Positions 24,843-32,760 of a stretch of DNA of 56,128 bases are shown here, one piece after another. This DNA comes from Bacteroidaceae bacterium (GTDB lineage Bacteria > Bacteroidota > Bacteroidia > Bacteroidales > Bacteroidaceae), in NCBI GenBank assembly GCA_900769765.1, contig CAAGHW010000010.1, positions 1 to 56,128 of the forward strand, given 5' to 3'. The translations under genes and the position numbers were made by a program. The notes beneath the pieces are model-generated. The model was given only the letters and a program-made list of their open reading frames with translations. It was not told where the DNA came from and searched no databases. The stretch's first letter is position 1, and every line of letters begins with the position of its first letter.

Positions 24843-25545
24843 AGGCATTATATTCGACTACGGCGGCACCATAGACACCAACGGAATACATTGGGGCGAA
24901 TTCATATGGGAACAGTACCGGGATGTAGGTGTCGATATCACACGCGACATATACCGCCAGGCATATGTCTATGGCGAGCGTTTCCTTGCAAAGAATCCTA
25001 TAATAGAACCTACCGACACATTCCACACGCTACTGAGGAAAAAGATTGCCATACATTTTGACTTTCTGCGCGAAAAGCTGACAGAAAAGAGATTCAGCGA
25101 CGAAACAGCCATTGCCATTGCCGACGGATGTTACAAAAAGGTAAAAGAGACAATGAAAACCACATGTGCCATTGTAGAGATGCTGACAAAAGAATACCCC
25201 CTTGTCCTGGTAACAAATTTCTACGGCAACATGAGCGTTGTTCTCGAAGAGTTCAACCTCTCACGTTACTTCAAGGAGATAGTGGAGTCATCGGTTGTGG
25301 GACTACGCAAGCCCGACCCAGCCCTTTTTGCGTTAGGAGTAGATGCCTTGGGACTCAATCCGCAGGAAATTGTTGTGGTCGGCGACTCCTACCGCAAGGA
25401 CATTTTCCCATCCTCAACACTCGGTTGCAAGACCGTATGGCTGAAAAACATCTGTTGGGAAGAGGAAGAGACCGTTCAAGGACACGAAGCTACAGAGGTA
25501 ATACACACCCTTGAGGATTTACCGTACAGAATAGAGTTGATGTAA
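24829..25545 (+). CDS. HAD-superfamily hydrolase
   Basis: The 238-residue protein is a subfamily I HAD hydrolase: motif I is FDYGGTIDTNG (D10), VLVTNF is motif II, GLRKPDPALF gives the lysine of motif III and VVVGDSYRKD is motif IV. The residue two after D10 is Gly12 where DxDxT phosphatases carry the general acid; some active HAD phosphatases also lack it. Its overlap of 14 bases with the CDP-alcohol gene suggests it removes phosphate from that enzyme's product. It ends the cluster; 61 bases later an OmpA-like gene begins. Confidence 0.85.
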   Translation: MSSIKGIIFDYGGTIDTNGIHWGEFIWEQYRDVGVDITRDIYRQAYVYGERFLAKNPIIEPTDTFHTLLRKKIAIHFDFLREKLTEKRFSDETAIAIADGCYKKVKETMKTTCAIVEMLTKEYPLVLVTNFYGNMSVVLEEFNLSRYFKEIVESSVVGLRKPDPALFALGVDALGLNPQEIVVVGDSYRKDIFPSSTLGCKTVWLKNICWEEEETVQGHEATEVIHTLEDLPYRIELM

Positions 25546-25570
25546 ACCTTAACCATATCTTATACGTTTT

Positions 25571-25608
25571 ATAAGGGTAAACTATTCATTAATAAAAAGA
25601 ACCCTTAT
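25571..25608 (+). promoter_or_regulatory. inverted repeat covering a start codon
   Basis: ataagggt at 25571-25578 and acccttat at 25601-25608 are perfect 8-base reverse complements with a 22-base loop. The right arm includes the first two bases of the ATG at 25607. In RNA this could hide the start of the OmpA-like gene. No protein or ligand is suggested by the sequence. Confidence 0.35.
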
Positions 25609-26908
25609 GAAATCCAGAACCTTTTTCATCGCGTTGCTGGCATTCGTCAATGCAGTATCATACGCACAGATTACCCCTGAGAGCTATAATGCCACACACA
25701 GCGACAGCTGTTGGCATTTCACATTCGATTACAATACTCCCCAAATGCCTACGAACGACGGCATGGTGGTGATAACGCATCTATGCACTCCCGACACTTG
25801 CATAAGCTCGGCAACACGTCGTTATCATGGCAAACGCTACAACAGGAGATTCATGAGAAAATACGGCAATGCACCGGAGCTTTCGGCCGCAGGATGGGAA
25901 GAGTGCACCTTGAGCATACCCGAGAATGCAATCAACGACACCATCTACGGCATCACTTATTGCGAATACACCGACAGGAACGGATGTCGTCAGAGCTATG
26001 ACACGGTTGCCGTCTGCATGCCCGAAGTACCATCCATGAGTTGCCACAGAGTTGCACCGGGACGCTCCATCGCAGACCATCTGGCAAAGGAACACCCGCA
26101 CGTAAAGAGCATATCCCACTACACTCCATTGAACGAAGAGAATGCAGGCGAAGCAAATATAACCCCAAGCGTGGTGCGTTATGTCACCAACAGCTCAAAG
26201 CTCAACCCCGGATATCTGCAGAATGCCGAATCGATAGAAGAGCTTATGGGAATCATCAACGACATACTGGCTGACAGCACTACAACTATCGAAGCCATAC
26301 AGATTGCCGGTTACACCTCACCCGACGGCTCGGAAGGTGCGAACAGAAAGCTTGGCTATGCCCGTGCCAAAGCACTGCGCGACCATATACAGCAACACCA
26401 TCCGCTACCCGACTCCATCTTTGAGATTGCTAACGGCGGAAAGCATTGGGATATGGTATATAACGATATAAGAGCAATGAGGATAAGCAACAGCGATGAA
26501 CTTATCTCAAAACTGAAGGCTGAAAAATCGCCACAGAAACGCGAGGCGATGCTCAAGAGTTACAATGGCGGTACACTCTACCGTGAACTGCTCGAGAGAA
26601 TGTTCCCTGCACACCGCATAGCATGTTGCACAGGCATATATTACAATAACAGAGAGGATAGCGTCACCCATGCCCTTAACAGGATTGTCGATGAACTGAT
26701 ATATAATCCCAGACCCGACTACCGCAAATTGGTCGATGAGCTGAAACAATATAACGATGACCCGCGAGTGCTCAACCTACAAGGAGTAATAGACTATCGA
26801 CGCCATCGCCGCCATGCAGCGGAGCGTGCATTCACCAAAGCGGCAGAAATGGGCGACGAACAGGCTCTTGTAAACCTGCGCATAATAGAAAACGAGAAAA
26901 ACAGATAG
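25607..26908 (+). CDS. exported OmpA-like / TPR protein
   Basis: This 433-residue protein has a signal peptide ending near residue 20 (AVSYAQ), an N-terminal beta-rich domain with several cysteines (residues about 30-170), and an OmpA-like core (IQIAGYTSPDGSEGANRKLGYARAKAL) near residues 227-253. The tail has a single TPR-like unit (LNLQGVIDYRRHRRHAAERAFTKAAEMG). The layout recalls DUF3868/OmpA-family surface proteins of Bacteroidetes. It may touch peptidoglycan through the OmpA core. The function is not known. It is preceded by the HAD gene and followed by the metal permease with its own promoter. Confidence 0.7.
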   Translation: MKSRTFFIALLAFVNAVSYAQITPESYNATHSDSCWHFTFDYNTPQMPTNDGMVVITHLCTPDTCISSATRRYHGKRYNRRFMRKYGNAPELSAAGWEECTLSIPENAINDTIYGITYCEYTDRNGCRQSYDTVAVCMPEVPSMSCHRVAPGRSIADHLAKEHPHVKSISHYTPLNEENAGEANITPSVVRYVTNSSKLNPGYLQNAESIEELMGIINDILADSTTTIEAIQIAGYTSPDGSEGANRKLGYARAKALRDHIQQHHPLPDSIFEIANGGKHWDMVYNDIRAMRISNSDELISKLKAEKSPQKREAMLKSYNGGTLYRELLERMFPAHRIACCTGIYYNNREDSVTHALNRIVDELIYNPRPDYRKLVDELKQYNDDPRVLNLQGVIDYRRHRRHAAERAFTKAAEMGDEQALVNLRIIENEKNR

Positions 26909-26951
26909 TTTTTAACAAGTAATTGTTATAATAATAACCCGACAGAAAAGT

Positions 26952-26986
26952 TATCTTTGCATAGTTGTAAAAGGCTATGCAAAGAT
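26952..26986 (+). promoter_or_regulatory. promoter with overlapping 12-bp inverted repeat
   Basis: TATCTTTG at 26952-26959 is a perfect -7 box for the permease gene. It is part of the inverted repeat atctttgcatag (26953-26964) / ctatgcaaagat (26975-26986) with a 10-base loop. The repeat covers the -7 box and the expected transcription start and ends 7 bases before the ATG. Such a site suits a dimeric repressor or activator, possibly metal-sensing given the gene behind it, or a hairpin in the short leader. No -33 TTTG is spaced correctly. Confidence 0.55.
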
Positions 26987-26993
26987 TGAATTT

Positions 26994-28226
26994 ATGGAAA
27001 GATACCTCACACCGCTTATCGGCCTGCTGAACGAGATGACACCATACCTGTTGTTGGGTTTTCTTATAGCAGGCGTGTTACATGAATTTGTGCCACGTCG
27101 CATATATGCCGACAAACTGTCGCGCAACGACTTCAGTTCCGTACTATGGGCTGCACTGTTCGGCATGCCGTTACCGCTCTGTTCGTGCGGAGTCATCCCC
27201 ACAGCCACATCACTCTACCGCGAAGGAGCATCAAAAGGAGCAACCGTATCGTTCCTTATATCAACGCCGCAGACCGGAGCGGATTCTATTCTTGCCACAG
27301 CATCGGTGATAGGCCTGCCGTTTGCCATAATACGCCCTGTTGTAGCATTCATGACAGCTTTGGCAGGTGGTGTCATCACAAACAAGATATGCAAGAACGA
27401 AAAGAACACAACACCACAGGCAACCCGACAAACAACGCACAAGAGCTTCGCCCGAAAGGTAGCAGGAGCACTACGTTACGGATTCATAGACATGATACAG
27501 GACATAGGCAAATGGATTGTCATAGGACTTGTTGTTGCCGCTGTAATAACAGTTGTCATTCCCGACAACTTCTTTGTATCGTTCAATGATTACCCTTTGC
27601 TGAACATGTTCATAATACTTGCTGTGTCGGTACCGATGTATCTTTGTGCCACAGGCTCCATACCCATTGCCGCAGCATTGATGCTGAAAGGACTCTCGCC
27701 CGGCGCAGCACTGGTGCTGCTGATGGCAGGCCCTGCAACCAACATGGCAACGATGCTTGTCATAAACAAGGTACTCGGACGCAGGACACTCGCAACATAC
27801 CTTATTACAATAATGGCAGGAGCCATAGGATTTGGGTTGCTGATAGATTACGCACTGCCTGCAGAATGGTTCAGCAACATAACACACAGACATGTTGCCG
27901 GATGCTGCAATGTCGCTGCCCCATGGTGGCAGACGACATCGAGCATCATATTCATAATACTGCTCGTAACAGGATTTGCACTCAAATTCAAGAAGAGCAA
28001 GAAAGAGATTACAACCGAACACAAATTCAGAATCAACGGCATGATGTGCAACCATTGCAAAGCCAACGTAGAGAAAGCACTCGCAGGAATTGACGGTGTC
28101 AGTGCTGTACGCGTGGAGCTGGCAGAAGGTATAGCATATCTCGAAGGCGAACACATAGATTCACAAAAGGTCATTTCCACAATCAATGAAATAGGATATG
28201 AGTGTTCGGTAGAACAGAATCTGTAA
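26994..28226 (+). CDS. SO_0444-type Cu/Zn efflux permease with HMA domain
   Basis: The 410-residue protein is a DUF318/YraQ-like permease with about ten membrane helices. It has the family mark LPLCSCGVIPTATSL and a second repeat with VPMYLCATGSIPIAAALML. The C-terminal 70 residues are a heavy-metal-associated domain with GMMCNHC. Metal binding by the CxxC tail and transport of Cu or Zn are inferred from the family SO_0444. A GCCNVAAPWW segment between the helices and the tail may be another metal site. The gene is monocistronic with a terminator behind it. Confidence 0.86.
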   Translation: MERYLTPLIGLLNEMTPYLLLGFLIAGVLHEFVPRRIYADKLSRNDFSSVLWAALFGMPLPLCSCGVIPTATSLYREGASKGATVSFLISTPQTGADSILATASVIGLPFAIIRPVVAFMTALAGGVITNKICKNEKNTTPQATRQTTHKSFARKVAGALRYGFIDMIQDIGKWIVIGLVVAAVITVVIPDNFFVSFNDYPLLNMFIILAVSVPMYLCATGSIPIAAALMLKGLSPGAALVLLMAGPATNMATMLVINKVLGRRTLATYLITIMAGAIGFGLLIDYALPAEWFSNITHRHVAGCCNVAAPWWQTTSSIIFIILLVTGFALKFKKSKKEITTEHKFRINGMMCNHCKANVEKALAGIDGVSAVRVELAEGIAYLEGEHIDSQKVISTINEIGYECSVEQNL

Positions 28227-28248
28227 ATTTTAAACAATCTATATCCAC

Positions 28249-28281
28249 AAATTGCACAAGTTGGTTAAACTTGTGCAATTT
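28249..28281 (+). terminator. intrinsic terminator after metal permease
   Basis: aaattgcacaagtt (28249-28262) pairs perfectly with aacttgtgcaattt (28268-28281) around a 5-base loop, and TTTTGTT follows. It separates the permease transcript from the promoter of the DUF2147 gene. Confidence 0.75.
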
Positions 28282-28303
28282 TGTTAAAATTTCAACACCA
28301 TCT

Positions 28304-28336
28304 TTTGGTTGCAGAGCAAAGAAAGCACTACTTTTG
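28304..28336 (+). promoter_or_regulatory. promoter of DUF2147 gene
   Basis: TTTG at 28304-28307 and TACTTTTG at 28329-28336 are 21 bases apart, the arrangement of the Bacteroidetes housekeeping promoter. The ATG lies 30 bases after the -7 box. Confidence 0.75.
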
Positions 28337-28365
28337 TACATAATTCAACATTAAACAAGTACAAA

Positions 28366-28821
28366 ATGAAAAAGATTCTTTTCACAATCATCTGCGCATT
28401 GGTAACGCTTACCGTAAGCGCACAAGACCTCAACTCAAAAGGCGACAACATTCTTGGAAACTATCTGAGCATCAAGGATGGCGGTAAGAGCAAAATCAAG
28501 ATTACAAAAGCTGCCGACGGCACATACACCGCACAGGTTTACTGGGTGGAGAGAGCATTGGATGCCGACGGCAACAAGCGCAAGGATGTAAAGAACCCCG
28601 ACAAGAACCTTCGCAACGTAGACCTCGACCAGGTAATCCTCGTCAAGGGACTCAAGTACGATGCAAAGAAGAAAGAGTGGAACGATACAAAAATCTACGA
28701 CCCGGGAAGCGGCAAAATCTACAGCGTGGATATCGAGTTCAAGGACGCAAAGACACTCAAGGTATACGGAAACATTCTTGGAATAGGCAAGACAGTCTAT
28801 TGGACAAGACTTGAGGAATAA
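28366..28821 (+). CDS. exported DUF2147 family protein
   Basis: This 151-residue protein has a signal peptide (KKILFTIICALVTLTVSAQ) and a DUF2147 domain. The domain has GNYLSIKDGGKSKIKI at the start, YDPGSGKIYSVDIEF in the middle and GILGIGKTVYW-like wording at the end. The domain is a small beta-barrel; its function is unknown and it is common in Bacteroidetes and Proteobacteria. The ATG at 28366 is chosen because the signal peptide begins there, downstream of the promoter. An upstream ATG frame has no promoter in front of it. Confidence 0.83.
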   Translation: MKKILFTIICALVTLTVSAQDLNSKGDNILGNYLSIKDGGKSKIKITKAADGTYTAQVYWVERALDADGNKRKDVKNPDKNLRNVDLDQVILVKGLKYDAKKKEWNDTKIYDPGSGKIYSVDIEFKDAKTLKVYGNILGIGKTVYWTRLEE

Positions 28822-28825
28822 TGAT

Positions 28826-28859
28826 AAAAAAATGCAGAAGCGCGCTTCTGCATTTTTTT
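28826..28859. terminator. bidirectional terminator between DUF2147 gene and pflA
   Basis: The 34 bases form a perfect palindrome with a gcagaagcg core flanked by A7 and T7 runs. It serves both converging genes; pflA's stop codon is 2 bases away. Confidence 0.85.
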
Positions 28860-28860
28860 G

Positions 28861-29592
28861 TTAATTCACAAAGACACAATCGAAGTATTCGTCAAATATA
28901 GCCTTTGCCTCGTCGAGCTGCTGCGGAGTATTCTCCTTGACGCCCTTGAGTTTATACTCCATGCCAAGAGGCTCATATTTGTGTGCGCCGAGTGTGTGAT
29001 AAGGCAACACTTCGATACGCTTTATCATATCGTAATCCTTGAAATGTTCGCCAAGCGCACGGATATCCTCCTCGAAAGAACTGTATCCCTGCACAAGAAC
29101 ATAACGCAACCAGAAAGGCTTACCGTTCTTCTGCAACCATTCGGCAGTTTTCAAGGTCTGCTCGTTGCTGCGCTCGGTAAGCGTCTTGTGACGTTCAGGG
29201 TTTACCTGTTTAACATCGAGCAACACCAGATCGACGATTGACAGCAGTTCCTCGACATCGCTGTTCCAGATGCTGCCGTTGGTATCTATACAGACGTGTA
29301 TGCCGTTCTCTTGCAGACGTTTCACAAGCGGAACAAGTGCCTTTGCCTGGAAGGTAGGCTCGCCACCACTGAAGGTAACACCACCCTTTTTGCCGAAGAA
29401 AGCCTTCTCGCTCACAGCCTGATGCACGATATCCTCGATGTCAGTCTCCTTGCTCTCTCCCTTAGGGTCTATTGTATCGGGGTTGGCACAATATAAGCAA
29501 CGGAAATTACAGCCTTGAAGGAAAATGACAAGACGCACACCGGGACCGTCAAATGTTCCCAATGACTCGTATGAATGTACTCTGATATTCAT
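28861..29592 (-). CDS. pflA: pyruvate formate-lyase activating enzyme
   Basis: This 243-residue radical SAM protein has LQGCNFRCLYCANPDT, with CxxxCxxC, and GGVTFSGGEPTFQ for SAM binding. It abstracts a hydrogen from the glycine of PflB to make the active glycyl radical. The start at 29592 (MNIRVHSYES) is preferred to the one 57 bases upstream, which lies in a hairpin of the intergenic region. It lies 68 bases behind pflB on the same strand, with a terminator-like stem between. The order pflB-pflA is typical. Confidence 0.93.
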   Translation of the reverse strand: MNIRVHSYESLGTFDGPGVRLVIFLQGCNFRCLYCANPDTIDPKGESKETDIEDIVHQAVSEKAFFGKKGGVTFSGGEPTFQAKALVPLVKRLQENGIHVCIDTNGSIWNSDVEELLSIVDLVLLDVKQVNPERHKTLTERSNEQTLKTAEWLQKNGKPFWLRYVLVQGYSSFEEDIRALGEHFKDYDMIKRIEVLPYHTLGAHKYEPLGMEYKLKGVKENTPQQLDEAKAIFDEYFDCVFVN

Positions 29593-29608
29593 TGTATTAT
29601 ATTTGAAA

Positions 29609-29638
29609 AAATAGGCCGGCCAAGCAGCCAGCCTATTT
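29609..29638 (-). terminator. attenuator between pflB and pflA
   Basis: aaataggccggc (29609-29620) and gccagcctattt (29627-29638) pair with one mismatch, and on the minus strand a T run follows. The hairpin probably stops part of the transcripts after pflB, giving less activase than lyase. Confidence 0.55.
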
Positions 29639-29660
29639 CTGTTATTCAATTAGCCCAAAA

Positions 29661-31889
29661 TTACATGCGCTCGTGGAACGAACGAGAGATAACCTCAAGC
29701 TGATGTTCGCGGCTCAAACGGATGAAGTTCACAGCATAACCTGATACACGGATTGTGAGCTGTGGATACTTCTCGGGATGTTCCATTGCATCCATAAGCA
29801 TCTCGCGGTTAAGAACGTTTACGTTGAGGTGGTGAGCACCCTTAGTAAAGTAACCGTCCATCAAAGTAACAAGGTTCTCTACACGTGTAGCCTCGTCAAC
29901 ACCGAGTGACTTTGGAATGATAGAGAATGTGTTACTGATACCGTCCTGAGAGTCACGATAACGCAACTTTGCAACAGAGCTCAAAGATGCAACAGCACCC
30001 TTCTTGTCGCGTCCGTGCATTGGGTTAGCACCCGGAGCGAAAGCAACGCCCTTGGCACGACCGTCAGGAGTAGCACCTGTCTTCTTACCGTACATTACGT
30101 TTGAAGTAATTGTAAGGAGTGACAATGTAGGCTGAGCATTCTTGTAAACAGGGTGTTTCTTGAGCTCCTCGCTGAAGAAGTAAACCAAGTCGATACCGAG
30201 GTGGTCAACACGGTCATCGTCGTTACCGAAGCATGGGAATTCGTTCTCTATTTCGAAAGACTCTGTCAAGCCAAGCTCGTTACGTTTTACAGTAACCTTA
30301 CCGTACTTGATAGCTGAAAGTGAGTCGATAGCGATTGAAAGACCTGCAACACCGTATGCGAGGTTGATTGAAGGATCGGTATCGATGAACGCCATCTGAG
30401 CCTTCTCGTAGTAGTATTTATCGTGCATGTAGTGGATGATGTTCATAGAGTCGTTGTAAACACGAGCAATCTCCATAAGCACCTTCTTATAGTTAGAGAG
30501 AACCTCCTCGTAGTTCAAGAGGTCACCTGACAATACAGGAATACCCTTAACAACTACAGTACCTGTGTTCTCGCAACGTCCACCGTTGATAGCAAGCAAG
30601 AGAGCCTTTGCAAGGTTACAACGTGCACCGAAGAACTGGATCTGCTTACCTACAGCCTGGTAAGAAACGCAACATGCGATACCATAGTCGTCGCACTCGC
30701 GAACCTCACGCATCAAAGTATCGTTCTCATACTGGATTGAAGAAGTATCGATTGAAACCTTTGCACAGAACTCCTTGAAGCCCTCAGGAAGCTCATTGCT
30801 CCATAGAACAGTCATGTTTGGTTCTGGTGAAGGACCAAGGTTGTAAAGAGTCTGCAAGAAGCGGAATGATGTCTTTGTAACCTTTGTACGACCGTCGTTG
30901 AAACGACCACCGATAGCCTCTGTTACCCATGTCGGGTCACCTGCGAACAAGTCGTTGTATGACTGCATACGCAAGTGGCGAACCATACGCAACTTGATTA
31001 CGAACTGGTCGATAAGCTCCTGAGCGAATGTCTCGTCGATGTTACCGTTGTCAAGATCGTACTGGATATAGATATCAAGGAATGAAGAAACGTTACCGAG
31101 TGACATAGCTGCACCGTCCTGCTCCTTAACAGCAGCAAGGTATGCCATATATGTCCACTGAACAGCCTCCTGAGCAGAAGTAGCAGGACGAGAAAGGTCA
31201 AGACCATAGTACTCACCCAAAATCTTAATCTCATTAAGAGCCTTGATTTGCTCAGCAACCTCCTCACGAAGACGGATAGTATGCTCTGTCATAGGACTAA
31301 CCAATCCCTTCAAGTCAGCTTTCTTAGCCTCGATAAGACGGTCAAGACCATAGAGAGCAAGACGACGGTAGTCACCGATTATACGACCACGTGCATAGTT
31401 ATCGGGAAGACCGGTAAGGAAGCCCAAAGAACGGTACATACGGATTTCCTCTGTGTATGCATCAAATACACCGTCGTTGTGAGTCTTGCGATAGTGATAG
31501 AAGATATCCTTTACCTTCTCATCAACCTCTACGCCATTCTCAAGACAAGCCTTCTCAACAACCTTGATACCACCGAAAGGTTTGATGGCACGCTTCAAAA
31601 GTTCGTCTGTCTGAAGACCTACTATAAGCTCATTCTCACGGTCGATATAACCGGCCTTGTGTGAAGAGATTGTAGATACTGTCTTGTTGTCCAAAGCGCG
31701 TACACCATTGTTAGCGCGCTCCTCCTCAAGAGCCTTGAGGCAAACACCCCAAACCTTCTTTGTTCTTTCAGTTGGACCAACCAAGAAAGAAGCGTCTCCC
31801 TCATAAGGAGTGATGTTCTCGCGTACAAAGTTACCTACATTGATTTCCTTGCTCCACAAGCCATCTTTAAAGTTCAATTTCTTTTCCAT
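29661..31889 (-). CDS. pflB: formate C-acetyltransferase (pyruvate formate-lyase)
   Basis: The 742-residue glycyl radical enzyme cleaves pyruvate with CoA into acetyl-CoA and formate. The active-site pair Cys406-Cys407 is in GIACCVSYQ, and the radical glycine G717 is in RVSGYAV near the C-terminus. The length is that of E. coli PflB. It is a cytoplasmic mixed-acid fermentation enzyme and indicates anaerobic life. A TATCTTCG -7 box lies upstream and pflA downstream. Confidence 0.96.
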   Translation of the reverse strand: MEKKLNFKDGLWSKEINVGNFVRENITPYEGDASFLVGPTERTKKVWGVCLKALEEERANNGVRALDNKTVSTISSHKAGYIDRENELIVGLQTDELLKRAIKPFGGIKVVEKACLENGVEVDEKVKDIFYHYRKTHNDGVFDAYTEEIRMYRSLGFLTGLPDNYARGRIIGDYRRLALYGLDRLIEAKKADLKGLVSPMTEHTIRLREEVAEQIKALNEIKILGEYYGLDLSRPATSAQEAVQWTYMAYLAAVKEQDGAAMSLGNVSSFLDIYIQYDLDNGNIDETFAQELIDQFVIKLRMVRHLRMQSYNDLFAGDPTWVTEAIGGRFNDGRTKVTKTSFRFLQTLYNLGPSPEPNMTVLWSNELPEGFKEFCAKVSIDTSSIQYENDTLMREVRECDDYGIACCVSYQAVGKQIQFFGARCNLAKALLLAINGGRCENTGTVVVKGIPVLSGDLLNYEEVLSNYKKVLMEIARVYNDSMNIIHYMHDKYYYEKAQMAFIDTDPSINLAYGVAGLSIAIDSLSAIKYGKVTVKRNELGLTESFEIENEFPCFGNDDDRVDHLGIDLVYFFSEELKKHPVYKNAQPTLSLLTITSNVMYGKKTGATPDGRAKGVAFAPGANPMHGRDKKGAVASLSSVAKLRYRDSQDGISNTFSIIPKSLGVDEATRVENLVTLMDGYFTKGAHHLNVNVLNREMLMDAMEHPEKYPQLTIRVSGYAVNFIRLSREHQLEVISRSFHERM

Positions 31890-31959
31890 AGTTAAAAATT
31901 TTACTATATAGATTGTTCTTTTGTTTGCATATCAAGAACTGACTTTGTCAATTCCTCTG

Positions 31960-31967
31960 CGAAGATA
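31960..31967 (-). promoter_or_regulatory. -7 box, probable pflB promoter
   Basis: Read on the minus strand the bases are TATCTTCG, about 70 bases before the pflB ATG. A TTTG (31984-31987 on plus as CAAA) is 16 bases away, shorter than the usual spacing. Confidence 0.45.
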
Positions 31968-32314
31968 CAAAAAAAGATATATACAAAAAAAGATTTTGGA
32001 CTTATTTTTTCAAAATCGCTTCATTTTTGTAATCATTTCACATTTCATCAAAAAACCCATCAGGGCTACCTTAAAAGGACAAAAGAAAGAAAAAAGAGCC
32101 ACGCACTTTGCCTTGTATAACAAAAGAAACAAAACACTATACAAAAACAACGAATACAGGCAGAAACACTAACATATTGCACACAACAAAACCGCCAAGA
32201 AGAGAAGAGAAAAACAAGAGTATTCAAAAAGAGCCAATCAAAGAAAAAGAAAAGCACACCCAAAAGGAGCAAACAGACAAAATCAAAAATATTTTTCATT
32301 TTTATCCGATTTTA
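31968..32314. other. gene-free, A-rich intergenic stretch
   Basis: Between pflB and the tRNA promoter I see no gene with a recognisable product. The plus strand is very rich in A (many AAAAA and AAAAGA runs). The open frames on it are low-complexity lysine/asparagine sequences and were not accepted. Confidence 0.6.
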
Positions 32315-32346
32315 TTTGCACATGAAATATTTTTGCCATACCTTTG
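32315..32346 (+). promoter_or_regulatory. consensus promoter of tRNA-Ser
   Basis: TTTG (32315-32318), 20 bases, then TACCTTTG (32339-32346) is an exact Bacteroidetes sigma-70-type promoter. The tRNA begins 49 bases later. An 8-base inverted repeat (32351-32358 / 32371-32378) sits in the leader. Confidence 0.85.
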
Positions 32347-32394
32347 CATCGTCAAACAAAAAGACCACATTGTTTGACACTTTAAAAACCTAAT

Positions 32395-32479
32395 GGAGAG
32401 GTGGCAGAGTGGTCGATTGCACCGGTCTTGAAAACCGACGTACTGAAAGGTACCGGGGGTTCGAATCCCTCTCTCTCCG
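32395..32479 (+). tRNA. tRNA-Ser (anticodon UGA)
   Basis: The 85-base sequence folds as a class II tRNA. Acceptor ggagagg pairs with tctctcc, the anticodon loop is cttgaaa giving UGA, the variable arm is gtactgaaaggtac and the T arm is gggttcgaatccc. Discriminator is G and CCA is not encoded. It reads UCN serine codons. Confidence 0.95.
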
Positions 32480-32605
32480 CAAGAAATCAGGAACAACGAA
32501 AGTTGCTCCTGATTTTGTTTTATGTGGATACGGGAAGTTTACTTACCAGTAGACATATAAAACAAAATCAGCACAAGCACCGCCAGGTGGTTGCTGATTT
32601 CTTGC
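32479..32605. repeat. paired hairpins in inverted order behind tRNA-Ser
   Basis: Two hairpins stand back to back. 32484-32515 (stem aaatcaggaacaac/gttgctcctgattt, one mismatch, GAAA loop, then TTTTGTTTT) is the tRNA terminator. 32565-32600 has the stem aaatcagca/tgctgattt. The flanks gcaagaaatcag and ctgattttgttttat of the first recur in reverse complement around the second, so 32479-32525 and 32553-32605 form one interrupted inverted repeat. Confidence 0.7.
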
Positions 32606-32656
32606 AAAGGAGCCCCAAACAGGGATGGGCGAGCAAAGCGAAGACAATCATTGATA

Positions 32657-32700
32657 AAAAAGATATAATTCACCAGGCCCCCAGCAAATTATATCTTTTT
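32657..32700 (-). terminator. probable terminator of the pst operon
   Basis: aaaaagatataatt (32657-32670) pairs perfectly with aattatatcttttt (32687-32700). Read on the minus strand it follows pstB by about 60 bases and ends in a T run. The 16-base loop is long and the stem is A/T-rich, so it may be weak. Confidence 0.5.
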
Positions 32701-32760
32701 AATTCCACCGGACATCTTATCGACTACTCGGAAGAATTGGCCACATAGAGAAAATAATGT

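Noticed and set aside
32565..32600. Second RNA gene behind tRNA-Ser
   Set aside because: The hairpin has no tRNA arms and no promoter of its own; I keep it as a repeat.
32401..32748. 115-codon open frame over the tRNA gene
   Set aside because: It runs through tRNA-Ser and two hairpins and has no recognisable protein features.
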